From: Methylobacter sp.
GTDB lineage: Bacteria > Pseudomonadota > Gammaproteobacteria > Methylococcales > Methylomonadaceae
Length of the DNA: 64,000 nt
Assembly: GCF_023227905.1 (NCBI RefSeq)
Contig: NZ_JALOCF010000003.1
Coordinates: 62,001 to 126,000, forward strand
Direction of reading: 5' to 3'
Part shown: positions 42,592-50,826 of the stretch, piece after piece
How the letters are laid out: each line of letters starts with the position of its first letter
Position numbering within the stretch: the first letter of the stretch is position 1
Position numbers and translations under genes: made by a program
The notes under the pieces: model-generated
Database searches by the model: none
The model's input: the letters and a program-made list of their open reading frames with translations, nothing else
What the model was told of the DNA's origin: nothing

Positions 42592-43035
42592 ATGACTATT
42601 AATCCATCGCTGATTCTGTTGTTTGCACTGACCTTCGCGTTACCCGCCCAGGCTAAAATCTATAAATGGACCGATGCCGAGGGAAAATCGCATTTTTCTG
42701 CGTCCAAACCCGCTGATCCGGCATCCATAGAAAATCGTAACGACCTTGAAGTAAAATCGCCTCAGCCAACTCCGGCCGATAACAAGGCTCAAACAACAGC
42801 GCCGCAAGTCGATCTTTACGTCACCAGCTGGTGCCCTTATTGCAAAAAAGCCATGGCTTTTCTGCGCAAAAACAATATTGCCTTTAATACCTACGATATT
42901 GAGCAAGACGCCAGTGCCGCAGCGCGTAAAAAAGACCTCGATCCGGGCTATGGCGGAATCCCGCTGGCTGTCATTAATGGTACGACTATCCGCGGCTTTA
43001 GCGAAAGCTCGTATCAACAAGCTCTGGCAAAATAA
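42592..43035 (+). CDS. Exported glutaredoxin-like protein with DUF4124 domain
   Basis: This 147-residue protein has a signal peptide (residues 1-21), a short DUF4124 module (KIYKWTDAEGKSHFSASKP) and a C-terminal glutaredoxin fold with the active site WCPYCKKAM (Cys81, Cys84), and GGIPLAVINGTTIRGF holding the cis-Pro. The combination predicts a periplasmic thiol-disulfide protein. Such DUF4124-glutaredoxin proteins occur in many Gammaproteobacteria; their partner is not known. It is three bases from the next membrane-protein gene, so the two are likely cotranscribed. Confidence 0.82.
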   Translation: MTINPSLILLFALTFALPAQAKIYKWTDAEGKSHFSASKPADPASIENRNDLEVKSPQPTPADNKAQTTAPQVDLYVTSWCPYCKKAMAFLRKNNIAFNTYDIEQDASAAARKKDLDPGYGGIPLAVINGTTIRGFSESSYQQALAK

Positions 43036-43038
43036 TCC

Positions 43039-43638
43039 ATGAATAAGATATGGTTGGGGATATTTTTTACGGCACTGCTTTGGTCGGGCATTGATCCCAA
43101 AGACTACCCGACCTGGATGCTTGAAGTAGCGCCAGCGGTGATCGCTTTGATCGTGCTGGCTAAGACGCGCGAAAAATTCCGCTTAACGGATTTGGCTTAT
43201 AACTTGATCCTGGTCCATAGCCTTATCTTAATGGTAGGCGCGCATTACACTTACGCCGAAGTGCCGCTGTTCGACTGGTTAAAGGACGTATTTAACCTTG
43301 AGCGCAATAATTACGATAAAGTCGGCCATTTAGCCCAAGGCTTTATCCCCGCCATCATCGCCCGGGAAGTCCTGATCAGGAACCATGTGCTGCTTAACCT
43401 CAAATGGCTCAATTTTTTCATCGTCTGTATCTGTCTTGCCATCAGCGCCGTTTATGAGCTGATTGAATGGTGTGTTGCGCTGTTAAGCTCGGAAGCCGCC
43501 GAAGCCTTTTTAGGCACCCAAGGCTACATCTGGGACACACAGTCGGACATGGCTTTTGCTCTTTTGGGCGCAGTGCTGGCCTTGGCCCTGTTAAGCAACC
43601 GTCATGACCGGCACATCGCCAGATTGATGGCAGAATAG
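43039..43638 (+). CDS. DUF2238 (YjdF-like) membrane protein
   Basis: This 199-residue protein has about six hydrophobic segments. The central VGAHYTYAEVPLFDWL and NNYDKVGHLAQGFIPAIIAREVL motifs, and AVYELIEWCVALL with DTQSDMAFALLGAVLAL, are characteristic of DUF2238. These are inner-membrane proteins of unknown function with conserved His, Asp and Glu residues in or near the membrane. It follows the exported glutaredoxin gene by three bases. Confidence 0.8.
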   Translation: MNKIWLGIFFTALLWSGIDPKDYPTWMLEVAPAVIALIVLAKTREKFRLTDLAYNLILVHSLILMVGAHYTYAEVPLFDWLKDVFNLERNNYDKVGHLAQGFIPAIIAREVLIRNHVLLNLKWLNFFIVCICLAISAVYELIEWCVALLSSEAAEAFLGTQGYIWDTQSDMAFALLGAVLALALLSNRHDRHIARLMAE

Positions 43639-43797
43639 ATCGTCTTAGCACCAAGACAAATCGCCGTTCGCCTTAAGGCATAGGTACGTTGCATTCTCGT
43701 TTCATTGTTCGCGGAAGCGAACGCAGATTTGTTATTTTTCATTTTTAAATCGTTGTAAAATAACGGCCATTACAAACCATTACCACACACAGACATT

Positions 43798-44688
43798 ATG
43801 AAATCAACATTAACCGTTTGTGCTGTCCAACAGCCCTGCGATGAAGACAGAGAAACCAACCTTGATTTTTCCATAGCAAAAATTTACGAAGCCGCAGCCG
43901 TAAATGCCGACTTGGTCGTATTGCCCGAACTGCATCTGGGGCCGTATTTTTGCCAAAATGAAGATTACAATAACTATGCTCTCGCCCAGCCTATTCCCGG
44001 CCCCACCACTGGAATTCTGTCGGGTGTAGCTAGAGAACTCGGCATCGTTATTGTATCGACCATTTTCGAAAAACGGGCGCCGGGGCTTTATCACAATACC
44101 GCCGTTGTTTTTGACAAGGATGGCAGTATCGCCGGTAAGTACCGAAAAATGCATATCCCCGACGATCCGGGCTTTTATGAAAAATATTATTTCACACCCG
44201 GCGATTTGGGTTTTAAGCCCATCGAAACCTCTATCGGCAAACTGGGCGTCTTGGTTTGTTGGGACCAATGGTATCCCGAAGGCGCCAGGTTGATGGCTTT
44301 GGCCGGTGCCGACATGTTGATTTACCCGACCGCAATAGGCTGGGACCCGGAAGATACGCCAGCCGAGCAACAACGCCAGCTGGATGCCTGGATTACCATT
44401 CAGCGCGCCCATGCTGTCGCCAACGGCATTCCGGTCATTGCCTGCAACCGCATCGGCTTTGAGCAAGCGCCGAATTCGACTACAGGTACTGGAATTAACT
44501 TCTGGGGCAATAGCTTTATAGCCGGGCCGCAAGGGGAAATCCTGAGCAGCGCCAATGATTCGGAAACAAAGGTCCTCAGCTGCACAATTGATAGGGCTAG
44601 GTCTGAACGGGTCAGGCAAGTCTGGCCATTTTTGCGCGACCGCCGGATTGATGAGTATGCCGATTTAACCAAGCGTTTTATCGATTGA
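43798..44688 (+). CDS. aguB: N-carbamoylputrescine amidase
   Basis: This 296-residue nitrilase-superfamily enzyme releases putrescine, CO2 and ammonia from N-carbamoylputrescine. The catalytic triad is visible: Glu in VVLPELHLGPYF, Lys in GKYRKMHIPDDPGFYEKYYFTPGD, and Cys in GVLVCWDQWYPEGARLMAL. The EKYYFTPGD and QWYPE segments are typical of the agmatine pathway enzyme. With aguA it completes agmatine to putrescine conversion. It has its own 160-base upstream region holding a GTTCGC-GGAA-GCGAAC hairpin at 43707-43722. Confidence 0.92.
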   Translation: MKSTLTVCAVQQPCDEDRETNLDFSIAKIYEAAAVNADLVVLPELHLGPYFCQNEDYNNYALAQPIPGPTTGILSGVARELGIVIVSTIFEKRAPGLYHNTAVVFDKDGSIAGKYRKMHIPDDPGFYEKYYFTPGDLGFKPIETSIGKLGVLVCWDQWYPEGARLMALAGADMLIYPTAIGWDPEDTPAEQQRQLDAWITIQRAHAVANGIPVIACNRIGFEQAPNSTTGTGINFWGNSFIAGPQGEILSSANDSETKVLSCTIDRARSERVRQVWPFLRDRRIDEYADLTKRFID

Positions 44689-44720
44689 TATAAACCAGGG
44701 AATCTATCGTTGAGACACTA

Positions 44721-45656
44721 ATGAATCAGTCAGACAACTCGGATGTTTTTCATCAAATACACATTGATGTCGCGCGTAATGCAACGGACGATTTCAATTT
44801 GTTTCACGATAGAAACCGGTGGGGGCGTATCAACCGCAACCCGTTCAACGGCCCGATTGCGCTCGGCTTTCAAGTAGAATCGTTGCTCGAACACAAGGTT
44901 TTTCTTCATCGTAAATCACATAATGAAAACAAGTTGATAGAAGATAACAACCTGCGTTTTAGCAACTACCAGTTTTCTTTTGTTAACGCGGTCAAGCCCG
45001 GACAAACGATATCGGTCGACATAAAAAAGTCGCAATTTACAGAAGAGCCCGAGACGACTCTCAGCAACAGGATTACGGTTAAATCGGGCGGTGCCTTGGC
45101 CTTGCTGGGTTACAAGAAAGAGTCCAAGTTTGCTTTATTTCTGACCAATCCGGATATTCCGCAATTTGGCGCCCTCAACCAGCACCCTGATCGGTCTTTT
45201 ATATCCGGCAGCAGTTTTTTTTTGAAACGAAAATACATCACCATCAGTAATGCAAAAAATTTTTTGTGCGGATCATTGGTAGATCAGGATGCTTTTTTCG
45301 ACCCCTTCAAAAATAAAGCGGTGTTCCCTGAAATATTTCCGTGCAGCCTGATATCCAGCGCATTGCTGGAAAAAGCGGTTATAGAAAAGCATGATTTCGA
45401 GCGCAATCCGTTGGTGTATATGTCCCATAAAATCAGCATTGATCGCAGTTACCTTGCTCAGCTAAAATCCGGTGACGCGCTGTATATAATAATCAGGCAG
45501 ATACCCGCAGAATCGAAAAAAGAAGGCATCGGCCACGCCATAGACTCACCCTATCACTATGAGTGTTACGGCCTGATGGAAGATAAAACCATTCTTTACC
45601 GAGCCTTGATCTCTCTCGCGCCTCTGGAACAAATACTGAACTCAGTTAAGAAATAA
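44721..45656 (+). CDS. Hot-dog-fold-like protein of unknown function
   Basis: I do not recognise a named family for this 311-residue protein. Residues 17-50 (NATDDFNLFHDRNRWG, then FNGPIALGFQVESLLE) resemble the MaoC-type dehydratase/thioesterase pattern, where a D-x-N-x-x-H pair precedes a GPIAxGF turn. A second similar half, with MSHKISIDRSYLAQLKSGDALYI, suggests a double hot-dog. A role on an acyl-thioester is possible but unproved. It has no signal peptide. The next gene begins three bases after its stop, so it is in one transcription unit with the YgjP-type and kinase-like genes. Confidence 0.55.
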   Translation: MNQSDNSDVFHQIHIDVARNATDDFNLFHDRNRWGRINRNPFNGPIALGFQVESLLEHKVFLHRKSHNENKLIEDNNLRFSNYQFSFVNAVKPGQTISVDIKKSQFTEEPETTLSNRITVKSGGALALLGYKKESKFALFLTNPDIPQFGALNQHPDRSFISGSSFFLKRKYITISNAKNFLCGSLVDQDAFFDPFKNKAVFPEIFPCSLISSALLEKAVIEKHDFERNPLVYMSHKISIDRSYLAQLKSGDALYIIIRQIPAESKKEGIGHAIDSPYHYECYGLMEDKTILYRALISLAPLEQILNSVKK

Positions 45657-45659
45657 GCC

Positions 45660-46163
45660 ATGCACGAATTAAAATATTTAATCGGCTATTCTGAAAACGT
45701 AACCAGCCAGGTGCGCTTGCTGATCAGCAAAGATAAACTGGGCGAGACGCTGCTGAAAAAATACCCGGCTCCCCATACGATCAGGACGGATAAGGCGCTT
45801 TATGCTTATACCGTTGATATGAAGAATGCTTTGCTCAAACAATCCCAACCGCTTAGCAAGGTGATTTACGATGACAAGATTAAAGATCTCCATCATGCCT
45901 TAGGCTTACATACCTTTATCTCCAGAGTTCAAGGCAGCAAACACAAGGCAAAAAACGAAATCCGGGTAGCTTCGCTATTCAAAAATGTGCCGCTGGAATT
46001 TTTAAGGATGATCGTCGTGCACGAACTGGCGCATTTGAAGGAGAAAGATCATAACAAGGCGTTTTACAAGCTGTGCGAATACATGGAGCCGTCTTATCAC
46101 CAGCTCGAGCTGGATATGAGACTGTATCTGACGCATATGGATTTATTCGGCAAGCTCTACTGA
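45660..46163 (+). CDS. YgjP-family (M48-like) zinc metalloprotease
   Basis: This 167-residue cytoplasmic protein carries the zinc-protease motif VVHELAHLKEKDHNKAFY: HELAH supplies two histidines and the catalytic Glu, and the downstream His fits the third ligand. The family (YgjP/DUF45) has no well-defined substrate. Its stop overlaps the start of the next gene (TGATG), indicating translational coupling. Confidence 0.83.
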   Translation: MHELKYLIGYSENVTSQVRLLISKDKLGETLLKKYPAPHTIRTDKALYAYTVDMKNALLKQSQPLSKVIYDDKIKDLHHALGLHTFISRVQGSKHKAKNEIRVASLFKNVPLEFLRMIVVHELAHLKEKDHNKAFYKLCEYMEPSYHQLELDMRLYLTHMDLFGKLY

Positions 46164-47041
46164 TGAACTGGCAAACCATTGTTCAACAGATTGAATCGGC
46201 AACCCGGCAGCCTTTCAGGTTGGCCAAGGCCCAGCCGCTGTCTGGCGGCGATATTAATGCGGCTTACCGGTTACAGGCTGAAAATGTAAGTTTTTTCGTC
46301 AAGCTGAACACGCCTGACCGGCTTACAATGTTCGAGGCCGAAGCCGCAGGCTTGCAAGCCTTGATACAAACTCAGGCCATCCGCGTACCAAAGTTTATTG
46401 CTTGCGGCCAAACACCTGACCATGCTTTTTTGGTACTTGAATATATCGACTTACATCGACTGAATAGCCGTTCAGAACAGCTGCTGGGCCAACAACTGGC
46501 ACAACTGCATCTGCAAAAACAGGCTTATTTCGGTTGGCACAGCGATAACACCATCGGCAGTACTGTACAAGTCAACGGCCACTATCACGACTGGATAAAA
46601 TTCTGGCAACAGCAGCGCCTGGGACACCAATTAACGCTGGCTGCTGCAAAAGGCTATAGCGGTCGCTTGCAAACGCTGGGCGACAAGCTCTGCTCGAATT
46701 TAAATCCGTTTTTTTCCGGATATCAGCCGCAGCCGGCTTTGCTGCATGGCGATTTATGGGGCGGTAATGTTGCAGCAGATGAACAGGGCAATCCGGTCAT
46801 TTACGATCCGGCTTGCTACTTTGGCGACCGGGAAACGGATCTGGCGATGACCGAACTATTCGGAGGCTTCAGCCCAGCGTTTTATCAAGCCTATCAAGAC
46901 GCTTATCCGCTAGCGCCGGGCTATGCGCGCAGGAAAACGCTGTACAACTTATACCATATACTCAACCATCTGAACCTGTTCGGGCAAAGCTATCTGCATC
47001 AGGCAGAAAATATGCTCGATAAGTTATTAGCTGATATATAA
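46163..47041 (+). CDS. Fructosamine kinase family protein
   Basis: This 292-residue protein has a kinase-like fold of the fructosamine/ketosamine-3-kinase family. It includes LSGGDINAAYRLQAENVSFFVKLN with the ATP-site Lys, LVLEYIDL (hinge), LLHGDLWGGNVAADEQGNPVIYDPACYFGDRETDLAMTELFGGF (catalytic HGDLWxGN and DPA, replacing HxDxxxxN/DFG). These enzymes phosphorylate sugar adducts on protein amines, a deglycation step. The ATG at 46163 is chosen because it overlaps the upstream stop and matches family length. Confidence 0.88.
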   Translation: MNWQTIVQQIESATRQPFRLAKAQPLSGGDINAAYRLQAENVSFFVKLNTPDRLTMFEAEAAGLQALIQTQAIRVPKFIACGQTPDHAFLVLEYIDLHRLNSRSEQLLGQQLAQLHLQKQAYFGWHSDNTIGSTVQVNGHYHDWIKFWQQQRLGHQLTLAAAKGYSGRLQTLGDKLCSNLNPFFSGYQPQPALLHGDLWGGNVAADEQGNPVIYDPACYFGDRETDLAMTELFGGFSPAFYQAYQDAYPLAPGYARRKTLYNLYHILNHLNLFGQSYLHQAENMLDKLLADI

Positions 47042-47141
47042 AGTGCCGCATAATTAGGTCCTGCCGGTAAATCAGCCCCTACCTGACAAGCCGCACAAAG
47101 GCATTCCCTTTCAACAAACACATACCCACGAGGAAACGCTC

Positions 47142-47831
47142 ATGGCCGACATAAAGTCCCCAACCGTTTTAAACCCAGGCGTATTGATCCCAGTCAATCC
47201 CGCTATTGAAAGTTACATGCATGGTTTGCTGCATAACACAGACCATCCGGTGTTGGCAGAAATGGAAGCGCTCGCGCAGAAAAACAACTTTCCGATCATT
47301 GGCCGCCTGGTGGGAGTATTCATTGAAGCGCAGGCCAAAATGATCAATGCCGAACGAGTGTTTGAGTTTGGCAGCGGCTACGGATATTCAGCCTATTGGT
47401 TTGCCAGAGCGGTTGGCCCCAACGGCCGGGTGATCTGCACCGATGCCGACTTTCTTAATCAGGAGAAAGCCGAGCAATACCTTGGCGCTGCCGGCTTGTG
47501 GGATCGGATCGATTTTCGGGCAGGCATGGCTCAAGATGTTTTTGCCCAAACTGAGGGGCTATTCGACATCTGCTATAACGACGTCGACAAAGGCGATTAC
47601 CCTGCAATTTGGCTTATGGCCAAAGACAGGATTCGTCCCGGCGGCCTTTATATTGCCGATAATGTGCTTTGGCGCGGCCGGGTTGCGGTAGAAAACCCCA
47701 GCGATATTTTCCCCGGCTGGACTGAGGCAATTATTGAACACAATGAACTTATTTTTAATGATCCTGAGTTTGACACCTTCATCAATCCGACTCGTGATGG
47801 CGTGATCGTTGCCAGAAGAAAGACAGCCTAA
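47142..47831 (+). CDS. SAM-dependent O-methyltransferase (class I, methyltransf_3 type)
   Basis: This 229-residue protein has ERVFEFGSGYGYSAYWFARAV (SAM-binding loop), ICTDADFLNQEKAEQYL, and FDICYNDVDKGDYPAIWLMAKDRIRPGGLYIADNVLWRG, the layout of catechol/caffeoyl-CoA-type O-methyltransferases, in which the Asp residues bind a metal. The substrate cannot be told. GAGGAAA is a good ribosome binding site. It stands apart from the preceding operon by 100 bases. Confidence 0.83.
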   Translation: MADIKSPTVLNPGVLIPVNPAIESYMHGLLHNTDHPVLAEMEALAQKNNFPIIGRLVGVFIEAQAKMINAERVFEFGSGYGYSAYWFARAVGPNGRVICTDADFLNQEKAEQYLGAAGLWDRIDFRAGMAQDVFAQTEGLFDICYNDVDKGDYPAIWLMAKDRIRPGGLYIADNVLWRGRVAVENPSDIFPGWTEAIIEHNELIFNDPEFDTFINPTRDGVIVARRKTA

Positions 47832-47901
47832 AAAAAGATACTTCTTCTTCATAAATAGCATTATGCTATTGCTTTAAATCAATGAGTCATGAGGACTTAC
47901 T

Positions 47902-48138
47902 ATGCCCTATACCAAAGAGATAGTCGAAGAACTGAACATTCTTGTTCGCTACAATTTGTCCACCACTCAGGAAGGAATCAAGGTTCATAAAACAGCGTCA
48001 CCGGAAACTATAGCAGCTACGCATCGGCTATTCAAAAAAGGTCTGGTAACACAGGAAGATGGCGGCTATTTGACAAATCTTGGTATTGAAACCGCAAAAC
48101 AAGCACAAACAGTTCTGGATATACTCACGCCGGCTTAA
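47902..48138 (+). CDS. TIGR02647-family small protein, winged-helix-like
   Basis: This 78-residue protein reads LNILVRYNLSTTQEGIKVHKTASPETIAATHRLFKKGLVTQEDGGYLTNLG, which I recognise as the small conserved TIGR02647 family found in Gammaproteobacteria. The pattern of short helices and a DGGYLT wing suggests a winged-helix DNA-binding fold, but function is unknown. GAGG lies before the ATG. A strong bidirectional terminator follows. Confidence 0.8.
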   Translation: MPYTKEIVEELNILVRYNLSTTQEGIKVHKTASPETIAATHRLFKKGLVTQEDGGYLTNLGIETAKQAQTVLDILTPA

Positions 48139-48175
48139 AAAATCCCGTTACGGTTATAAAAAAACCGTAAGCAAT

Positions 48176-48211
48176 AAAAAAGGCTTAACGAGGTAATCGT
48201 TAAGCCTTTTT
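48176..48211. terminator. Bidirectional rho-independent terminator
   Basis: AAAAAAGGCTTAACGA (48176-48191) and TCGTTAAGCCTTTTT (48197-48211) form a long stem around GGTAA, with A/T tracts on both sides. It lies between the converging TIGR02647 gene and rpoH. A smaller hairpin (TTACGGTT at 48148-48155 with AACCGTAA at 48163-48170) lies just upstream on the plus strand. Confidence 0.92.
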
Positions 48212-48227
48212 GTTGTGCGATTATAAC

Positions 48228-49085
48228 TTATGCGGCAAGTTCAACCGCCGCTTTCAATTTTTTCATCGCGTTTTGTTCCAATTGCCTGATCCTTTCGGCA
48301 GAGACATTGTAACGTTCGGCAAGTTCATGCAATGTCGCTTTTTTGTCCATCAACCAGCGGCTTGACAGGATATCCAAACTGCGTTCATCCAACTCCGCCA
48401 TCGCATCGGCCAACAAATCCTGCTCATGGCCTTCCCAATCTGAGTTCTCAAGCAATACAGCAGGGTCGACACCGTGTTGATAAAGATAGCTGGCTGGGGC
48501 GACATAACTTTCTTCGCTTGCTTCATCGACCGGCATATCAAATGACATGTCCCGGCTGCCCAGGCGCTTTTCCATTTCGTAAACAGCACTGACATCGACA
48601 TCAAGGTCTTTGGCAATCGCTACCGCCTCGTCATTGGATAACCAGCCTAAATCGTGTTTGGATTTACGCAAGTTAAAAAACAGTTTGCGCTGCGCCTTAG
48701 TGGTGGCAATTTTTACAATGCCCCAATTCTTAATCACATACTCGTGAATCTCGGCTTTAATCCAGTGCACGGCAAAAGAAACCAAACGTACACCTATGTC
48801 GGGATCAAAACGTTTAACGGCTTTCATCAAGCCGATATTGCCTTCCTGAATAATATCCGGCATAGACAAGCCATATCCGCTGTACCCTCTGGCAACGTGA
48901 ACCACAAAGCGTAAATTGGTCATAACCAGCTCACGCGCGGCTTCCAAATCGCCGTTGTCTCTAAATCTTAAGGCTAACTCTCGTTCCTGCTCTACTGTCA
49001 ATTTAGGCATTTGCCTAACAACATTCAGATAAGAATCAAATGTTCCGACCGATAAATTAATAGGTAAAGCTAATGCGTTACTCAT
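48228..49085 (-). CDS. rpoH: RNA polymerase heat-shock sigma factor RpoH (sigma-32)
   Basis: This 285-residue group 3 sigma factor directs transcription of heat-shock genes. Region 2 (YSGYGLSMPDIIQEGNIGLMKAVKRFDP, VSFAVHWIKAEIHEYVI) and the region 4 helix-turn-helix (ATLHELAERYNVSAERIRQLEQNAMKKLK) are clear. The RpoH box, QRKLFFNLRKSKH, identifies it as sigma-32 rather than a vegetative sigma. AGGAG lies five bases before the ATG. It follows ftsX with a 68-base gap that contains a near-perfect CIRCE element and an extended -10 promoter, so it has its own regulated promoter. Confidence 0.97.
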   Translation of the reverse strand: MSNALALPINLSVGTFDSYLNVVRQMPKLTVEQERELALRFRDNGDLEAARELVMTNLRFVVHVARGYSGYGLSMPDIIQEGNIGLMKAVKRFDPDIGVRLVSFAVHWIKAEIHEYVIKNWGIVKIATTKAQRKLFFNLRKSKHDLGWLSNDEAVAIAKDLDVDVSAVYEMEKRLGSRDMSFDMPVDEASEESYVAPASYLYQHGVDPAVLLENSDWEGHEQDLLADAMAELDERSLDILSSRWLMDKKATLHELAERYNVSAERIRQLEQNAMKKLKAAVELAA

Positions 49086-49114
49086 TGAGACTCCTATGTA
49101 AAAAACATTTTTTT

Positions 49115-49123
49115 GAATTCTAG
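49115..49123 (-). promoter_or_regulatory. Extended -10 promoter of rpoH overlapping the CIRCE element
   Basis: On the minus strand TGCTAGAAT gives a TGn-extended -10 (TAGAAT, 5 of 6 matches). TTAGCA about 18 bases upstream is a possible -35 (4 of 6). Both elements fall within or at the edges of the CIRCE palindrome, so HrcA binding would block polymerase. Confidence 0.55.
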
Positions 49124-49146
49124 CACTCTGAACGAAAGAGTGCTAA
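49120..49146. promoter_or_regulatory. CIRCE element (HrcA operator) upstream of rpoH
   Basis: In the rpoH direction the sequence is TTAGCACTC, nine bases (TTTCGTTCA), then GAGTGCTAG. The CIRCE consensus is TTAGCACTC-N9-GAGTGCTAA, so 17 of 18 defined positions and the spacing match. The palindrome lies 35-61 bases upstream of the rpoH start codon, overlapping the best promoter. HrcA itself is not encoded in this window. Confidence 0.85.
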
Positions 49147-49153
49147 TAATTTT

Positions 49154-50158
49154 CTACTCGGGTTTTAATTGTCTCAGTTGGAAATGAAGCACAATCCATG
49201 AACCCACTATGCCCAGCACAGATGAGATGAATAATAATGCTAAGGTTTCAGTAAAGCCAAGGAACAGCACATGGAATGTATCGTCATAAAGCCCGGAAAG
49301 CTTTTCGATGGGGTATTTTAAAATCAGCATGATGATTGTAACGATAAACCATGCTGTCACGCCGGAAAAAAAGCCAATCCAAAAGCCACTATACAAAAAC
49401 GGCCTGTGAATAAAACCGTTGGTCGCACCCACCAGTTTTGCGATCACGACTTCATCGCGACGGGTATGCAATTCCAGGCGTATGGTATTGGCCGTAATAA
49501 ACAGTACTCCGGCCCCCAGTAACAAACTCAATAAGATAACGCCACACCGCGCCACTTCCATAATAGACTGTAAGCGCTTAACCCACTGCATATCCATCTG
49601 GGCAAAATCAACCTCTGCCGAACGCTTAAAATCATCAAGCATAACCTCAAGCGCCTGCTCATTTTCCAATGAGTTCTTGGGCAACACCTGAATGACAATC
49701 GGTAGCGGGTTTTTTTCCAAGGTCTTTACCGCTTCGCCGAATCCGCTGTGTTCCTTAAACTCCGCCAGCGCCTGCTCCTTGGTGATCAATTTAACTTCCT
49801 GAATGTCGGGATTTTGCCTAATAGTGTCTGCGAACTTGTTGGCCCTTGCTTCTGAAATTTCGTCTTTCAAAAACAAAGAGATTTGATTGCTGGCTTCCAA
49901 ATTGCCCGCTAGCTGCTGAAGGTTAGCTACCAGAATATAAAAGCCGCTGGACAGTGCGATCGCAATCGCCAAAACAACGATTGTCATTGCCGAAGAGAAT
50001 CGGGACGCGATTAATCGGCCAAGACTTGAAAACAAGGCATGCGCGTGAAGATTCCGATAAGCATGAAATTTATCGACCAGATTACCACCGGAAATTTTAG
50101 TTTGCCAGCGCGGCTCCTGTTTAACTGATTTAACCGGCTTTTTCTTGACGTATTTCAT
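49154..50158 (-). CDS. ftsX: Cell-division ABC transporter-like membrane protein FtsX
   Basis: This 334-residue protein has a long basic cytoplasmic N-terminus (about 60 residues), a first helix at about 58-78, a periplasmic domain (SLENEQALEVMLDDFKRSAEVDFAQMDMQWVKRL) that in other bacteria activates cell-wall amidases through EnvC, and three C-terminal helices. It partners FtsE at the septum. It begins three bases after the ftsE stop. The ftsY-ftsE-ftsX-rpoH order is the standard gammaproteobacterial one. Confidence 0.94.
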   Translation of the reverse strand: MKYVKKKPVKSVKQEPRWQTKISGGNLVDKFHAYRNLHAHALFSSLGRLIASRFSSAMTIVVLAIAIALSSGFYILVANLQQLAGNLEASNQISLFLKDEISEARANKFADTIRQNPDIQEVKLITKEQALAEFKEHSGFGEAVKTLEKNPLPIVIQVLPKNSLENEQALEVMLDDFKRSAEVDFAQMDMQWVKRLQSIMEVARCGVILLSLLLGAGVLFITANTIRLELHTRRDEVVIAKLVGATNGFIHRPFLYSGFWIGFFSGVTAWFIVTIIMLILKYPIEKLSGLYDDTFHVLFLGFTETLALLFISSVLGIVGSWIVLHFQLRQLKPE

Positions 50159-50161
50159 AAT

Positions 50162-50818
50162 TTAACTCGCAACCAATTGGCCATGATCCAGCTTTAGGAT
50201 CCGATGATTCATTTGGTTAATCAACGAAATATCATGGGATGCAATCAATATGGTGACGCCAACTTGCTGGAACTGTTCAAATAAATGCATGATTTCAGCA
50301 GACAGCTCCGGATCAAGATTTCCGGTCGGCTCGTCAGCCAAAATCATCGGCGGCTTATTCACTACCGCCCGTGCAATTCCGACCCGTTGCTGCTCGCCGC
50401 CGGATAAGACAACCGGATATTTCCTTTCCTTGCCTAATAAGCCGACTTTATCCAATGAGGCTCTGACCCTGCGCGAAACTTCATGGTGTCCATAACCCGC
50501 TATCACTAACGGCAACGCTACATTATCGAAAACTGTCCTGTCCTGCAGCAGTTTGTAATCCTGAAAGATCAACCCCACTTTCCTGCGTATAAAAGGAACC
50601 TGTCTATCCTTGGCCAGGCTCAGGTCTTGTCCATCCAATAAAACCTGTCCACGGCTGCAACGCTCGATCAGTGCAATCAATTTCAATAATGTGCTTTTTC
50701 CAGCCCCTGAATGCCCTGTCAGAAAAGCCATTTCACCGCGTTGCAAATGAAAACTGACATTACGCAGTACGTCGCCGGCTCCGATATACCTCATACTGAC
50801 ATTATCAAACTTTAACAT
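50162..50818 (-). CDS. ftsE: Cell-division ATP-binding protein FtsE
   Basis: This 218-residue ABC ATPase has Walker A GHSGAGKST, Q-loop FQDYKLLQD, the signature LSGGEQQRVGIARA and Walker B MILADEPTGNLDP. FtsE and FtsX act together in septal peptidoglycan hydrolysis. Length is normal. The gene starts eight bases after the stop of the heme A synthase-FtsY fusion, so it is expected on the same transcript. Confidence 0.95.
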   Translation of the reverse strand: MLKFDNVSMRYIGAGDVLRNVSFHLQRGEMAFLTGHSGAGKSTLLKLIALIERCSRGQVLLDGQDLSLAKDRQVPFIRRKVGLIFQDYKLLQDRTVFDNVALPLVIAGYGHHEVSRRVRASLDKVGLLGKERKYPVVLSGGEQQRVGIARAVVNKPPMILADEPTGNLDPELSAEIMHLFEQFQQVGVTILIASHDISLINQMNHRILKLDHGQLVAS

Positions 50819-50826
50819 AAGCTTCT

